A stretch of 36,569 nucleotides of DNA from a virus, in IMG/VR virus record IMGVR_UViG_3300035698_014920, positions 1 to 36,569 of that record. One strand, given 5' to 3'. Position 1 is the stretch's first letter; every line of letters begins with the position of its first letter. The notes under the pieces were generated by a model that worked only from the letters and a program-made list of their open reading frames with translations, did no database searches and was not told the origin of the DNA. Shown here piece after piece: positions 7,492-15,934 of the stretch. The position numbers were made by a program, and so were the translations under genes.

Positions 7492-9142
7492 AGAATGCCC
7501 CCCTGTTTTCCACGCTCAGTTTTGCCCCCATATTGTCCACTGTGCTGATGGTGCGCCCGTGCTCGTCTATCTGGTTTATAATGTTTATCTCCGGCTTGAT
7601 CTCGGGCTGCTCCCTGTCGTGCAGCACATCGTACAGCCATGACCCCAGCGCCCCTGAAGGATCGCCGAGGGCCTTATTGATGGCCGTGGTTATGCCGTAG
7701 GCTGCCAGCCCCGTGGCGGCTGCCACGGCAACGGATGTGCCCAGGCCTGCGCCGGTCATAGGGACTGCCTTGGTGAGAAATTGTTTTGCCAGGGTCTTTT
7801 TTGCCACACCCGGCACATTGAGCCCCCCGGTGTAGGGATTGGCTACTATTTTGGAAAGAGATGGCGCCGCGCCTGCCGGAACCAGCCCCTTGAGCGATTT
7901 GCCCATGCCGACCAGGCCCGTGATCGCTCGGGTGCCCAGGGCGACCCCGCCCAGCCCCAGCAGCCCCCACAGCCCGCCTTTTGTCATGCTCGGGTGCTTG
8001 TTGAGCTTCTTGAGCATCGGGTTGATGGTAGAGAGCGGGCCGGAGATCTGCTCGTCCGAGAATTTCTTCAGCTCGCGGTTGAGGTCGCCGAAGCTGACCG
8101 CGGCCTGTTCGCTCCAGAACGCAAAATCGCGCATGATCATGGTGCCGTCGCCGCCTGCGGCTGCCAGGGCGTCAAACTCCCGGAAGTCGCCAAATTGCTG
8201 GTATGATGCGGCCATCGGGGTTATGGCCCGGATCGATTCTTCACCGAAGATTTTTGCGAGCTTGATCGTGTCGCCCTTTGTGCGCCTCACGATCTCCTTT
8301 ATGACCAGGTCAAAGTCCTTGAGCACGGTGCGGCCTGCCTTTTTTGAGGCCGGGGCGTCTATGATGGAGAATCCGGTAAGCCGTCGGATCTCTTTTTGCT
8401 TTGAGATAATATCTGCAATGGTGCGCTCCACGGCCGTGGCTGCCTGCTCCGATGTGCCGGTGCCGCGTCGGGCGATCTGCAAAAATGCGCCGAATGTGCG
8501 CATGCCCTCAACACCCTGGATATTGAACCTGCTCCCTGCCGATAGCAGCCGCTCAAATAGAGAGGCCATGTTCTGCAGGGTAAACGATCCCTTTTTGCCC
8601 TGGGCGTCGAGGATGTCAAACACGGTGATAATCTCGCCCGATGTTATGTGCATCTTTTCCTGCAGGTTGCTCGCAGTGGCCCCGATGTCGGCCATGCCCG
8701 CGCCCGTGGCCGATGCCACGATGCCCATGTTCTTGAGCGATCCGATCGCATAGCTGAAATTGCCGGTGCGCTCCACAATGGCCTCGATGCCTGCGAGCAG
8801 GTTCTCGGGGTTCTGCTTTGTCGCGTCCCCCAGGTCAAAGAGCTCTTTTTTCAGCGCCAGCATCTCTTTTCCGCTCAGGCCCGCCTGGATGGCAAGCCTG
8901 GCAAGCCGGGCGTCAAACTGTACTATTCCCTTGCCCAGCATGCCCAGGCCGGCCCCTGCGATCAGGCCGCTAAACCGGGTGAGATAGCGTGAGGAGACCC
9001 TGTTGATGGAGCGGCCGACATGGGCAAAGGTTCTTGTTGTGCGGGTCTTGAATTTGCCCAGAGAGCGGGTCGTGCGGCCCAGGTCGGACCGCACGCGCGA
9101 TGTGTCGGTTGCAAAAACGACTCTGGTGTTATAGTCGGTCAT
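7481..9142 (-). CDS. tail tape measure protein
   Basis: This 553-aa protein belongs to the TP901-type tape measure family. It has a basic N-terminus, an early Gly-rich hydrophobic segment (LIAGAGLGMLGKG), the conserved region around residues 85-200 (AGLSGKEMLALKKELFDLG, GAGMADIGATASNLQ) and a second hydrophobic segment in the last third (GLLGLGGVALG, SVAVAAATGLAAYG). Such proteins set tail length at roughly 0.15 nm per residue, which would give a tail of about 80 nm. The ATG overlaps by 2 bases the stop codon of the -1 frameshift extension of the gene upstream, which supports that extension. Confidence 0.9.
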   Translation of the reverse strand: MTDYNTRVVFATDTSRVRSDLGRTTRSLGKFKTRTTRTFAHVGRSINRVSSRYLTRFSGLIAGAGLGMLGKGIVQFDARLARLAIQAGLSGKEMLALKKELFDLGDATKQNPENLLAGIEAIVERTGNFSYAIGSLKNMGIVASATGAGMADIGATASNLQEKMHITSGEIITVFDILDAQGKKGSFTLQNMASLFERLLSAGSRFNIQGVEGMRTFGAFLQIARRGTGTSEQAATAVERTIADIISKQKEIRRLTGFSIIDAPASKKAGRTVLKDFDLVIKEIVRRTKGDTIKLAKIFGEESIRAITPMAASYQQFGDFREFDALAAAGGDGTMIMRDFAFWSEQAAVSFGDLNRELKKFSDEQISGPLSTINPMLKKLNKHPSMTKGGLWGLLGLGGVALGTRAITGLVGMGKSLKGLVPAGAAPSLSKIVANPYTGGLNVPGVAKKTLAKQFLTKAVPMTGAGLGTSVAVAAATGLAAYGITTAINKALGDPSGALGSWLYDVLHDREQPEIKPEINIINQIDEHGRTISTVDNMGAKLSVENRGAFFGR

Positions 9143-9719
9143 CTCCGCACCTTATGGGTTGCCCCTTTTTTGATGTCTTTTGCATACAGCTCCATGCTCA
9201 GGATGTAGAGCCACTGTCCGTCTGTGAGATCTCTGGCGGGCAGGCCAAAGAGATAATGAGCCGTCTCGCGGTGGCAATATCTGAAATACTCAAGGCCGTC
9301 GTCCCCGGCGTTTTTTTTACCTCGGCGATCAGGTCCTCGACCTCCTTGTCCGTCATTTTATCCGGCCTCGGTGAGCACTCCTTTTCAAGCGCCAGGTATT
9401 CCTCCGCCAGGATATCCTGCTCGTCTGTCGTTATTGCTGCCTTGAAATCGTTGATGGTTTTTGCAACCGGTTGCCCGGGGTTTTCCGGGTCTGACAGGGC
9501 ACGGTAGAGCATCTGCACGGTGCGCTCGTCCTCGTACTCGTCCGCGGTCATGAGGTTCGGCTCGATACCGGCCTGTTTAAACGTGTTCTCGGCCGCATAG
9601 CGCGCCTGAGAGATCTGCGCGCGGGAGAGTACTGTGATGCCCACCCCCTGGTCGGTGCCCGGCCAGGAGATGCGCTTTATGTTTTCCTTGCCGGCTTTGA
9701 GTTTTTCCAGCAGGGTCAT
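9139..9719 (-). CDS. tail assembly chaperone, -1 frameshift long form
   Basis: Reading the first 136 codons in frame and slipping back one base on the A run at 9311-9318 gives a product of about 193 residues. The new segment (57 codons, 9312-9142) begins NAGDDGLEYFRYCHRE and continues TAHYLFGLPARDL, GQWLYILSMELYAKDI and KKGATHK before a TGA that overlaps the tape measure ATG. It is protein-like, with aromatic and charged residues and no stop, and it abuts the tape measure gene exactly. Tail chaperone frameshifting is a conserved feature of long-tailed phages. The slip itself is inferred. Confidence 0.75.
9198..9719 (-). CDS. tail assembly chaperone, short form (Mu gp41-like)
   Basis: This 173-aa acidic protein lies between tail tube and tape measure, where contractile and siphophages keep a tail assembly chaperone pair. 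It starts MTLLEKLKAGKENIKRISWPG and its ATG overlaps the tube stop (ATGA). Codons 134-136 contain a run of eight A residues. Downstream of that run the zero frame reads only about 37 more codons and ends in low-complexity SQTDSGSTS, whereas the -1 frame stays open to the next gene. The short product is therefore probably the G-type partner of a frameshifted pair. Confidence 0.8.
   Translation of the reverse strand: MTLLEKLKAGKENIKRISWPGTDQGVGITVLSRAQISQARYAAENTFKQAGIEPNLMTADEYEDERTVQMLYRALSDPENPGQPVAKTINDFKAAITTDEQDILAEEYLALEKECSPRPDKMTDKEVEDLIAEVKKTPGTTALSISDIATARRLIISLACPPEISQTDSGSTS
9311..9318 (-). promoter_or_regulatory. slippery A8 site for -1 ribosomal frameshift
   Basis: On the minus strand the zero-frame codons are GTA AAA AAA ACG, giving a heptamer of the form A AAA AAA that lets both tRNAs re-pair one base back. 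A GC-rich stretch (CGCCGGGGACGACGGCC) follows within a few bases and could stall the ribosome. The -1 frame downstream is open for 57 codons. Confidence 0.78.
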
Positions 9720-10069
9720 TCCGTTACCTTCCCGGTCGCGCCGAGAGTGATGGCGCGGGTGGTCTCGTTTTCACCGTCCGCCTTTTCATCGCCCACCGTG
9801 AGCGTGCACACGCCGGTATAGGTGACGCGCTTGCCGTTTTCATATTCCAGCGTCAGGCGACCGTCTTTGACCGCTGTCCAGTCAAACTCTCCGGAGTACG
9901 GCACCACATACTCGACCTCCACGCCATAGCGCGGGGTTGCCGCCATGAACCCGGTCTTGTTCATCAAGTTGACCCGCTTATTGAGCTCGACCTCCTTGTC
10001 GGTCGCGCTCTTGAAATCATCGATCTGAACGCCGTTGACGTCCAGCAACACTCTGCTGAGATATTCCAT
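9716..10069 (-). CDS. tail tube protein, Mu gpM-like
   Basis: This 117-aa protein follows the sheath gene, in the Mu M position. Family-like features are the LDVNGVQIDDFKSATDKEVELNKRVNLMNKTGFMAATPRY start and the alternating beta strands YSGEFDWTAVKDGRLTLEYENGKRVTYTG, typical of Hcp-like tube folds. The length matches Mu M. A good AGGAGG ribosome-binding site precedes the ATG, fitting the high expression a tube protein needs. Confidence 0.85.
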   Translation of the reverse strand: MEYLSRVLLDVNGVQIDDFKSATDKEVELNKRVNLMNKTGFMAATPRYGVEVEYVVPYSGEFDWTAVKDGRLTLEYENGKRVTYTGVCTLTVGDEKADGENETTRAITLGATGKVTE

Positions 10070-10084
10070 AATTTTACTACCTCC

Positions 10085-11497
10085 TTAGAGGATCAGATCT
10101 ATGCGGCCGGCAAAGACGTGCAGCCCGTTGACCACATCGGCCGGGATCTTGGCATTGAGCCGGTTGGCATCGGTAGCGGATCGCTCCACCACCAGTGCGT
10201 CCTTTTCATCGTCCACGTTTTCCACGATCTCAAGCTCTTCGAGAGCATAGAGCACGGAGAGCAGCTCCGACCGCACGCTTGAGACTACCCGCGCGTTGAG
10301 CTTTTCCCGCGGGAAACGCAGTGCAATGCGCTCTCTGCAGGCCTTGCGCACATAGTCGAGCGTGCGGATCGTGGTGATGTCCAGCATGGACACATCCGAG
10401 ATACTCGATGCATTGAGCGTGTAGGTGGTTATTGCCCTCACGATCTGCACATCACCGCCAGGACCCACCTCGCACGGGGCCACGCCTGCCCACAGGCAGG
10501 TTTCCTGCTCGGTGCGGGAGAGCCGGCTGGCGATAGCGGGCGCGTGGATCCCGGTGAGAGCCAGTGTGTTAAGCGGCCGGGCCGGGTCCTCCTCATATGC
10601 CAGGATCGCCCCGAACGCGGCCGCGATCTCGCAGTCGAGCGACCTTGTGCCCCGCACAAACGGGCAGACCGCGCGTTCGTGGTTGATATTGCCGGCCAGG
10701 GTGGTGCCGGTGGCCAATACGCCGGAATAGCCATACACGCCCACGCCCGGGCGCTGTTCGAGCGGGCCGGATACCAGGTCCAGGTGCGTCGTCATCAGGC
10801 CGATCGAGGTGGCATCGTTGAGGCTCAGCGCAATGATGTCATACTGCGTCGCCACGCATGCCGCCAGGGCGTTTGTCGCATCCGGATCGGTTGCTCCGGA
10901 TGCCATGTCCACGATCACGGCCGCGCAGCAGGAGTTTGCCGCCTCATAGCTCACCGCAATGGTGTTGCCCTGGATGCCGTCGTTTTTCGCGGTGAGCGTG
11001 ACCACGGCAGCGTCAGCGGCCGCGGTTACGGGCAGCGATGGTGTGGCGGTGATCTCGGCTGCCAGGGCCGTGGCGATGACGCCCACGGCGTCGGCGATGG
11101 TGACCGCGATGCTCACGCTCTGGTTGCCCACCCACAGGGTCAGGGTGCCGGTGGCTGGAGCGGGATCGCTGATGGTGACCGTTCCGGTGGCTGCCACGCC
11201 TGCACCTGCATCGTCCATCGCGCAGATGCTTAGCGCGACATAGGGGTTGGCATCGATCGCGGCCTTGGCCATTAAGTGCGCCTGCGAGCCATCCCCGAAA
11301 TATTCCGCAGCCTCCACGTCCGAAAAGACCTCGGTCGGGACAAGCTCGGCCACGGATCCGCCCGTGGTCCTTTGCGCGATGATGAGCAGTTTCTGCCGGT
11401 TCGTCGGCAGGGTCCTCACGGCCAGCGCCGTGTTGAACTCAAAGTATTTGCCCGGCTTCCGGATGGACGACGGGATATCAGTGAATGTTATGGTCAT
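10085..11497 (-). CDS. contractile tail sheath protein, Mu gpL-like
   Basis: This 470-aa protein matches the Mu L sheath family. It opens with TITFTDIPSSIRKPGKYFEFNTALAVRTLPTNRQKLLIIAQR, the conserved N-terminus, and ends with a C-terminal domain containing RKACRERIALRFPREKLNARV and DVVNGLHVFAGRIDLIL. Between them lies an inserted beta-rich domain at residues about 105-195 (many VTI, TLT and AAE segments), and the TTLAGNINHERAVCPFVRG segment follows. The start overlaps the gp38-like gene by 4 bp. Its presence establishes a contractile tail (myovirus morphology). Confidence 0.92.
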   Translation of the reverse strand: MTITFTDIPSSIRKPGKYFEFNTALAVRTLPTNRQKLLIIAQRTTGGSVAELVPTEVFSDVEAAEYFGDGSQAHLMAKAAIDANPYVALSICAMDDAGAGVAATGTVTISDPAPATGTLTLWVGNQSVSIAVTIADAVGVIATALAAEITATPSLPVTAAADAAVVTLTAKNDGIQGNTIAVSYEAANSCCAAVIVDMASGATDPDATNALAACVATQYDIIALSLNDATSIGLMTTHLDLVSGPLEQRPGVGVYGYSGVLATGTTLAGNINHERAVCPFVRGTRSLDCEIAAAFGAILAYEEDPARPLNTLALTGIHAPAIASRLSRTEQETCLWAGVAPCEVGPGGDVQIVRAITTYTLNASSISDVSMLDITTIRTLDYVRKACRERIALRFPREKLNARVVSSVRSELLSVLYALEELEIVENVDDEKDALVVERSATDANRLNAKIPADVVNGLHVFAGRIDLIL

Positions 11498-11736
11498 GGT
11501 TTTTTATCCTCCCTCTTTTTCTCCCGTGTGCCCTGCGGCTTTTCAGCCTCGGCGGCGGGTTTTTCTTTGATTTTTCCTGGTACCGGTACCCGGGGCACGG
11601 CCACAAGTGACCCCTCCATTAACAACCGGCGATAATATGCCGTGCCCGGAACATCGACCGGGTCGGTGTCGGTGATGTGCTGCCTTTTCTTGCCCTCCAT
11701 CGGGCAGCGGCTCCCTTTAATCGCTATAACAAGCAT
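11494..11736 (-). CDS. small tail-region protein, Mu gp38-like (DUF2635)
   Basis: This 80-aa protein sits directly before the sheath gene and shares the gp38/DUF2635 layout: a short strand LVIAIKG, then the YYRRLLMEGSLVAVP motif, then a charged tail rich in K and E. The function of this family is unknown. An AGGAGG site precedes its ATG. Its stop overlaps the sheath start, so the two are translationally coupled. Confidence 0.78.
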   Translation of the reverse strand: MLVIAIKGSRCPMEGKKRQHITDTDPVDVPGTAYYRRLLMEGSLVAVPRVPVPGKIKEKPAAEAEKPQGTREKKREDKKP

Positions 11737-11745
11737 ACGTCCTCC

Positions 11746-12267
11746 TTATGTGCCCAGCGTCACCACGTCGGATGCGTCGCTGATATCGTCATCGACCGGG
11801 TCCTGCAGGTAATAGGACAGCCCGATCGACAGCAGATCTTCATCGATCTCTGCGGTCTTTTTCACGTCAAACCCGGTCGACAGCTCTATCTCATAGACGG
11901 TCAGGCCGAGCTTGTGAAAGTCCTCGTCCGTGATATTGCTCCAGCCCTTTGGCCTGACAGGTTCGATATCGAGCCCCAGGGTCTTTCCGAGCAGGCGCTG
12001 CACAATACCCGTGATAATGGGATAAATGCCCCGGCGCCGGTCCTTTTCGCTCTTGACACTCCGGAAGACCACAACCAGGGAGATCTCGATCGTCAGCCCG
12101 TACACCTGCAGGGTCTTTTTCCTGTACACGCCTGCCTCGGTGGAGATGAGCACGGCCGGGTGTGCCGTGCCCTTTTTTATGGTGTCGATATCAAAATCGC
12201 GCACATTCAGCCCGGCAGCCTCCAGGTCGTTCTCAAGAGCTTCTTCGATGGCTGATATCGGGTCCAT
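11746..12267 (-). CDS. tail completion-type protein, Mu gp37-like (DUF1834)
   Basis: This 173-aa protein fits the Mu gp37 family. Residues 1-20 (DPISAIEEALENDLEAAG) form an amphipathic helix, and the middle has the strand QVYGLTIEISLVVVFRS followed by RRGIYPIITGIVQRLLGKTLGL. The C-terminal segment YEIELSTGFDVKK is also family-like. It is probably a neck or tail terminator protein, inferred from position between gpG and the sheath. The start overlaps the preceding stop by one base (TAATG). Confidence 0.8.
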   Translation of the reverse strand: MDPISAIEEALENDLEAAGLNVRDFDIDTIKKGTAHPAVLISTEAGVYRKKTLQVYGLTIEISLVVVFRSVKSEKDRRRGIYPIITGIVQRLLGKTLGLDIEPVRPKGWSNITDEDFHKLGLTVYEIELSTGFDVKKTAEIDEDLLSIGLSYYLQDPVDDDISDASDVVTLGT

Positions 12268-12776
12268 TATTTCACCCCCAGAAAATCTTTCAGGATATGG
12301 ATGCCGGCACGCCGGTCGGCATCGGTGATGCCCAGATATGCCCTCTGCGGGATCTCCACCTTGCGGCCCCGGCCTGCCTTGCCGCCGAGCTGGTGGATGG
12401 CCCCATAAATCTTGTTTGTGCCCTCCTCGACAAAATCAGCCCCGGCGCGATAGGTCAGGCTGCGGCGCAGCTGGTGGCTGCGGGTGAGGATCTTGCGGCC
12501 CTTTGCGTTTCTCATCGCGCGGGACGTTACCTTGCCGCGCTTTCCGTGAAAATTTCCCTTGCCCAGGGAGGCCAGGATCGTGCGCGATGCCAGAGGCTGC
12601 CAGGGGTTGCCGTCCGGGTCCTCTTCGGCGGTGAATCTCTCTTCCGTGGTGAGCAGCAATCTCTCGCCGATGGCCTTCATGGCCGGGCGCAGGTTGCGCG
12701 CCCTGGTGGTGATGTGGTCGAGCAGGCCGGAAAGCTCGGCGTCTTGGATGCGCACGGTCATGGTGGCGCCGGCCAT
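12267..12776 (-). CDS. virion morphogenesis protein, Mu gpG-like
   Basis: This 169-aa protein belongs to the phage virion morphogenesis family (Mu G, P2 gpS-related), needed to complete tails or join them to heads. The pattern is clear: ITTRARNLRPAMKAIGERLLLTTEERF, then DPDGNPWQPL, ILTRSHQLRRSLTYR, and a GAIHQLGG motif before a basic C-terminus ending in a short helix. Length is as expected. It overlaps its neighbours by one base on each side. Confidence 0.88.
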   Translation of the reverse strand: MAGATMTVRIQDAELSGLLDHITTRARNLRPAMKAIGERLLLTTEERFTAEEDPDGNPWQPLASRTILASLGKGNFHGKRGKVTSRAMRNAKGRKILTRSHQLRRSLTYRAGADFVEEGTNKIYGAIHQLGGKAGRGRKVEIPQRAYLGITDADRRAGIHILKDFLGVK

Positions 12777-13204
12777 TAGTAGTTTTCCAATGTGGTGCGG
12801 GTAAAGATGCGGTCAGACGAGCTCGTCTGGATCTCGTCATCCGATGTGGACTCGTCCGGCGTGTTGGCCCCCAGGGTCACCGTGCCCTTTGAGATGTTGG
12901 TCAGCAGCTTGATAGCATTGGCATGGCGCTTTTCGATGTGCTCGGGCGCGCCGAGCTTGCGGTCGTAGAGGTTGAAAATCGTGATGTCGACGCTGAGTTT
13001 GGCGATGATGGCCGGGACCGGGGAAAAAGGCAGCGAGTCGCGGTACCGCTCGCCGCAATATACCTCGATCTCCGCGTCCGCGTCGCTGATTGCCTGGGCG
13101 ATCACGCCCTCGTCAGCCACGCCGGTGTCAAAATCGTCGGTGAGACCGACGAGGGTTTCCTCGTCGGTCTGCTTTACGATGTCTGTCCTGGTACAGTACG
13201 CCAT
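12776..13204 (-). CDS. head-tail connector protein, Mu gp36-like (DUF1320)
   Basis: This 142-aa protein matches the gp36/DUF1320 family: MAYCTRTDIVKQTDEETLVGLTDD at the start, DADAEIEVYCGERYRDSLPF in the middle and KLSVDITIFNLYDRKL further on. The helical fold resembles head-tail adaptor proteins of the gp6/gp15 type. Stop and start of it and the following G gene overlap (TAATG). Confidence 0.86.
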   Translation of the reverse strand: MAYCTRTDIVKQTDEETLVGLTDDFDTGVADEGVIAQAISDADAEIEVYCGERYRDSLPFSPVPAIIAKLSVDITIFNLYDRKLGAPEHIEKRHANAIKLLTNISKGTVTLGANTPDESTSDDEIQTSSSDRIFTRTTLENY

Positions 13205-13207
13205 AGC

Positions 13208-13516
13208 CTACTCCTGGGCCAGTGCGTCCTCTTCAAACGCGTCTTTGGTAAGGGTCCAGAGCTCCACAAGTTCGGCCTTTTTCATCTTCTTGTAGACGTC
13301 CTCGTCGTAAAAGAGTGCCAGGTCGGAGGTGAGCTGGGCAATGGTCATGGCCCCGGGGTCGACCTGCCCGGCTATGGCCGTAAACCGCTGTTTTTTGCTC
13401 GTGGCGATAAGCTCTTCCCCAAACTCGGCCGGGTATTCCTTGACCTCGCCCTTTGCATGGCTGCCATACGGCTCCACGTTTACGCTGGGCGACGGTCCGT
13501 CATATCTGATATTCAT
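13208..13516 (-). CDS. small head-region protein, Mu gp35-like position
   Basis: This 102-aa protein lies between capsid and gp36, the place of Mu gp35. The N-terminal half is a short beta region (NIRYDGPSPSVNVEPYG); the C-terminal half (DEDVYKKMKKAELVELWTLTKDAF) looks like a helical SAP- or Rho-N-like segment, which is common in proteins at this locus. The function is unknown and family membership is inferred from position and the C-terminal helix. Confidence 0.7.
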   Translation of the reverse strand: MNIRYDGPSPSVNVEPYGSHAKGEVKEYPAEFGEELIATSKKQRFTAIAGQVDPGAMTIAQLTSDLALFYDEDVYKKMKKAELVELWTLTKDAFEEDALAQE

Positions 13517-13587
13517 GAATAACTCCTTATAACCGGCCCGGGGACCGATCCGATGCGCCCCCGAGCCTCTTACATTTGGTTGTCAAA

Positions 13588-14571
13588 TTATGTGCCGTAC
13601 GTGTCTTTCCAGAGGTAGCCCGTGTCCGCGCATACCTGGACGATATCGGTCTCTTCGGCCGACTCGTAGACGTCCTGGTGAGGTGCAGCCTCTCTCCAGG
13701 TGGTGACCCGCCTGGGCTGGCCGTCCTCGTAGGCAATTCGCGCCTGCACCCCGGAGGTAAGCACCTTGAGCCCGAGCTTTGGCGCCCGGTAGAACAGGAA
13801 CCCCATGCCCTTGCCCGCGTTGACCTCCCAGATGTTGGCAGCGGTGAAGTCGTCGGCTGCCGCGGTCTCTTCGGCCGTGGAATATATTGCCTTGCCCACC
13901 ATCACCTCGTCGAGATCCAGGATGGCCGCGAGCAGATCCAGGGTCAAAACGCCGCGCTGCGTGTACTTGATCTTTGCCAGGATCTCGGCGCACTCTTTGA
14001 GCGCCAGGTATGTGGCATTGTCGATGATCAGGCAGTTCGGGTCCATCCCGCATGCGCTGCGTATGGCCTTGGTACCGGTGACAAGGTCCGCCAGGAAGGT
14101 GTTGGTGTCTCCTGTCGGCTCCCACAGGCCCTCGGCGTCTACGCCTCCGGAGTTGCCGTCCACCCAGGTGCCGCCGGTGACGATAGTCGCCAGGCGTCGC
14201 TCCTTGCTCAGGTCGATCTTGTCCGCCGTGAGTTCGATGGCGTCGGTGTCGGGCTGGAGAGGCGGTGCGTTCTTGCGCTGGGCAAACCTTCGGTCCTCGT
14301 CGGTGACCGCCGATGCAAAGGCATACTCGTCGGTTGATATACTCACAGGGCTCATGGTGAGCTTGCCGCGGGCTGCCGGTGTGCCTGGCGCGCGGATTGC
14401 GGCCTCGTCCCGGAACCAGATGCCCTTGCTGTATTTGTAAATCTTGGCCTTGGGGTCGCCCCCGTCCAGGATCGGGAAGACCCGATCCGCGATATAACCC
14501 TTGTTACGGTACGCGATGGAAACGTCCTGCAGCGGCCCGGCAACCATCATTTCTTTAACATTTTGTCCCAT
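13588..14571 (-). CDS. major capsid protein
   Basis: This 327-aa protein lies after protease/scaffold and decoration genes and before gp36, the place of a Mu-like head subunit. Features are an N-terminal arm (VAGPLQDVSIAYRNKGYIADRVFP), the TDEYAFASAVTDEDRRFAQ stretch, a long helix with TADKIDLSKERRLATIV, and the P-domain-like CLIIDNATYLALKECAEILAKIKYTQRG. This resembles HK97-fold capsid proteins of the major capsid protein E type more than classical Mu T. A strong AGGAGG site precedes the ATG. The assignment rests on position, length and these segments. Confidence 0.82.
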   Translation of the reverse strand: MGQNVKEMMVAGPLQDVSIAYRNKGYIADRVFPILDGGDPKAKIYKYSKGIWFRDEAAIRAPGTPAARGKLTMSPVSISTDEYAFASAVTDEDRRFAQRKNAPPLQPDTDAIELTADKIDLSKERRLATIVTGGTWVDGNSGGVDAEGLWEPTGDTNTFLADLVTGTKAIRSACGMDPNCLIIDNATYLALKECAEILAKIKYTQRGVLTLDLLAAILDLDEVMVGKAIYSTAEETAAADDFTAANIWEVNAGKGMGFLFYRAPKLGLKVLTSGVQARIAYEDGQPRRVTTWREAAPHQDVYESAEETDIVQVCADTGYLWKDTYGT

Positions 14572-14606
14572 TTTGTATTACCTCCTTATGGGGATGTGTC
14601 GGTGGA

Positions 14607-15356
14607 TTAATGCACCACGGTGCCGAGAGAGTAGATGGTGACTGTGGTGGATGCCGTAACCACGCACAGAAACCTCTTGGTGTTGTTCTGGGCGATGGTC
14701 ATGGTGCCGGTGAGCGTGACGTCCGAGCCTGCGGTGACCGTGATGGTCTCTGCCGCATCCGACGTGTTGGTGATGGTGAACTCGAAGGAATTCCCCACGC
14801 CTGCCTGGGTGATGGCCGCGATGATAAGCGCCGCGGTCGGGCTCACGTCGGAACGTGCGCCGCCGGCGCAGTCGCGCAGGATGAGCCCGCCTAAGAGCTG
14901 GGCCGCGGTATACGTTGCCACCCCTGCGGTCTCGACCGTGGCGACCGATGACTGGCCGATGAGCGTGCCGAGCCCCTGTGGAAACGGCCCCACGAGCAGC
15001 ACGGTGGCCAGGTCATCCTCGGCTCCGGAGGCGCCGGTCACCCAAGCGCGCGCAGCCTTCCAGTTTGGCCCGGCGTCCTGGCCCTTGCCCGCGTCTGTCG
15101 CTGAGACGTATTCGGGAGAGACGAACTTGCCGACAGCGACCGCCCCGTTCATCCAGAGCTTGCTGATGCCGTGGACCATCACCGATGCTGCCTGGCCGGA
15201 TTCCGGGCAGTTCTGCAGGATGCCATAAGGCACCTCGTCGGCGCTGTCGGGCCGGCGCACGCCGGAGCTGGTCCGCACCACGTATTTATACTGGTCGTCG
15301 CTCAGATCCTCTGCCGCGACGACAGCCTCATCAAGAATAGGGATTTCCACTGCCAT
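14607..15356 (-). CDS. head decoration-like protein (DUF2190-like) with extra C-terminal domain
   Basis: This 249-aa protein sits between the scaffold and capsid genes. Residues 1 to about 125 look like the DUF2190/decoration fold: VVRTSSGVRRPDSADEVPYGILQN, GQAASVMVHGISKLWMNGAV and GKFVSPEYVSATDAGKG. Residues from about 130 onward form a second, Thr/Ala-rich beta domain (SFEFTITNTSDAAETITVTAG) that resembles an Ig-like or jelly-roll surface domain. It may trimerise on the capsid surface. The second domain is longer than is usual for this family. Confidence 0.7.
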   Translation of the reverse strand: MAVEIPILDEAVVAAEDLSDDQYKYVVRTSSGVRRPDSADEVPYGILQNCPESGQAASVMVHGISKLWMNGAVAVGKFVSPEYVSATDAGKGQDAGPNWKAARAWVTGASGAEDDLATVLLVGPFPQGLGTLIGQSSVATVETAGVATYTAAQLLGGLILRDCAGGARSDVSPTAALIIAAITQAGVGNSFEFTITNTSDAAETITVTAGSDVTLTGTMTIAQNNTKRFLCVVTASTTVTIYSLGTVVH

Positions 15357-15358
15357 GA

Positions 15359-15934
15359 TTACTCACCTCCCTTGGTTTCGATCTCGTATTCATGCGCGAG
15401 ATCAGGGTTATCCTGCTGTACCTGGGCGAATGCCTGGGCAAAGGACTTCTCCTTGTTGTCGGTCATGTGTTTCCTGGTCAGGGTGCTGAGCTTCTCACCC
15501 GCCGTGTTTCCGCCGGCACTCGTGTCCGTGCCCCTCTTGGCGATCTCGCCGAACTCGACCACCTTGTCGATCTCGGCCAGGAACGCTTTCATGAAATCGA
15601 GCTGGCTGGTCTTGCCTGCGCCCTCGGCAAATTCGATTGTTGTCTCATGGCCAAGAGAGGCCATGAAGTCCTGCAGGCCGAGCTTTTCCCATGCCGGCAG
15701 GAGCTTGCCGTCCTTCTTGCGTGCCTCGCAGAACGCCGCAATCTCGCCTGCTACGGCCTTGCCCCGGGCTTCTTTGTTTCTCTGTGCAAACTCGTCCGCG
15801 GCCTCTTTCTTGCCTGCCTCTTTTGCGGCATTGAGATCCGCCTCGCTGAACTGCCCGCCCGGAGAAGCGGTATCGACCTCCAGGCCATCCGGCAGCTCAT
15901 CCACTTTTTTCTTGAGCAAATCTTTGAAACCCAT
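15359..15934 (-). CDS. internal in-frame scaffold protein, Mu gpZ-like
   Basis: An ATG at 15934, in the same frame as the protease, follows an almost ideal AGGAGGT site at 15939-15945 with 4 bases between. It would give a 191-aa protein starting MGFKDLLKKKVDELPDG, rich in K, E, A and D with long helices, as expected for a scaffold that is removed before DNA packaging. Mu makes gpZ in the same nested way. The start site is seen; its use is inferred. Confidence 0.72.
   Translation of the reverse strand: MGFKDLLKKKVDELPDGLEVDTASPGGQFSEADLNAAKEAGKKEAADEFAQRNKEARGKAVAGEIAAFCEARKKDGKLLPAWEKLGLQDFMASLGHETTIEFAEGAGKTSQLDFMKAFLAEIDKVVEFGEIAKRGTDTSAGGNTAGEKLSTLTRKHMTDNKEKSFAQAFAQVQQDNPDLAHEYEIETKGGE

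Noticed and set aside
9198-9330. A8 run as a sequencing error that broke one gene
   Set aside because: A single-base error is possible, but the downstream frame overlaps the tape measure start exactly, the position and order fit the conserved tail-chaperone frameshift, and the zero-frame product ends normally. The frameshift reading is more likely.
10544-11233. Long plus-strand frame opposite the sheath gene
   Set aside because: It has high His, Arg, Gly and Cys content typical of antisense of GC-rich coding DNA, and the sheath protein on the other strand is clear.
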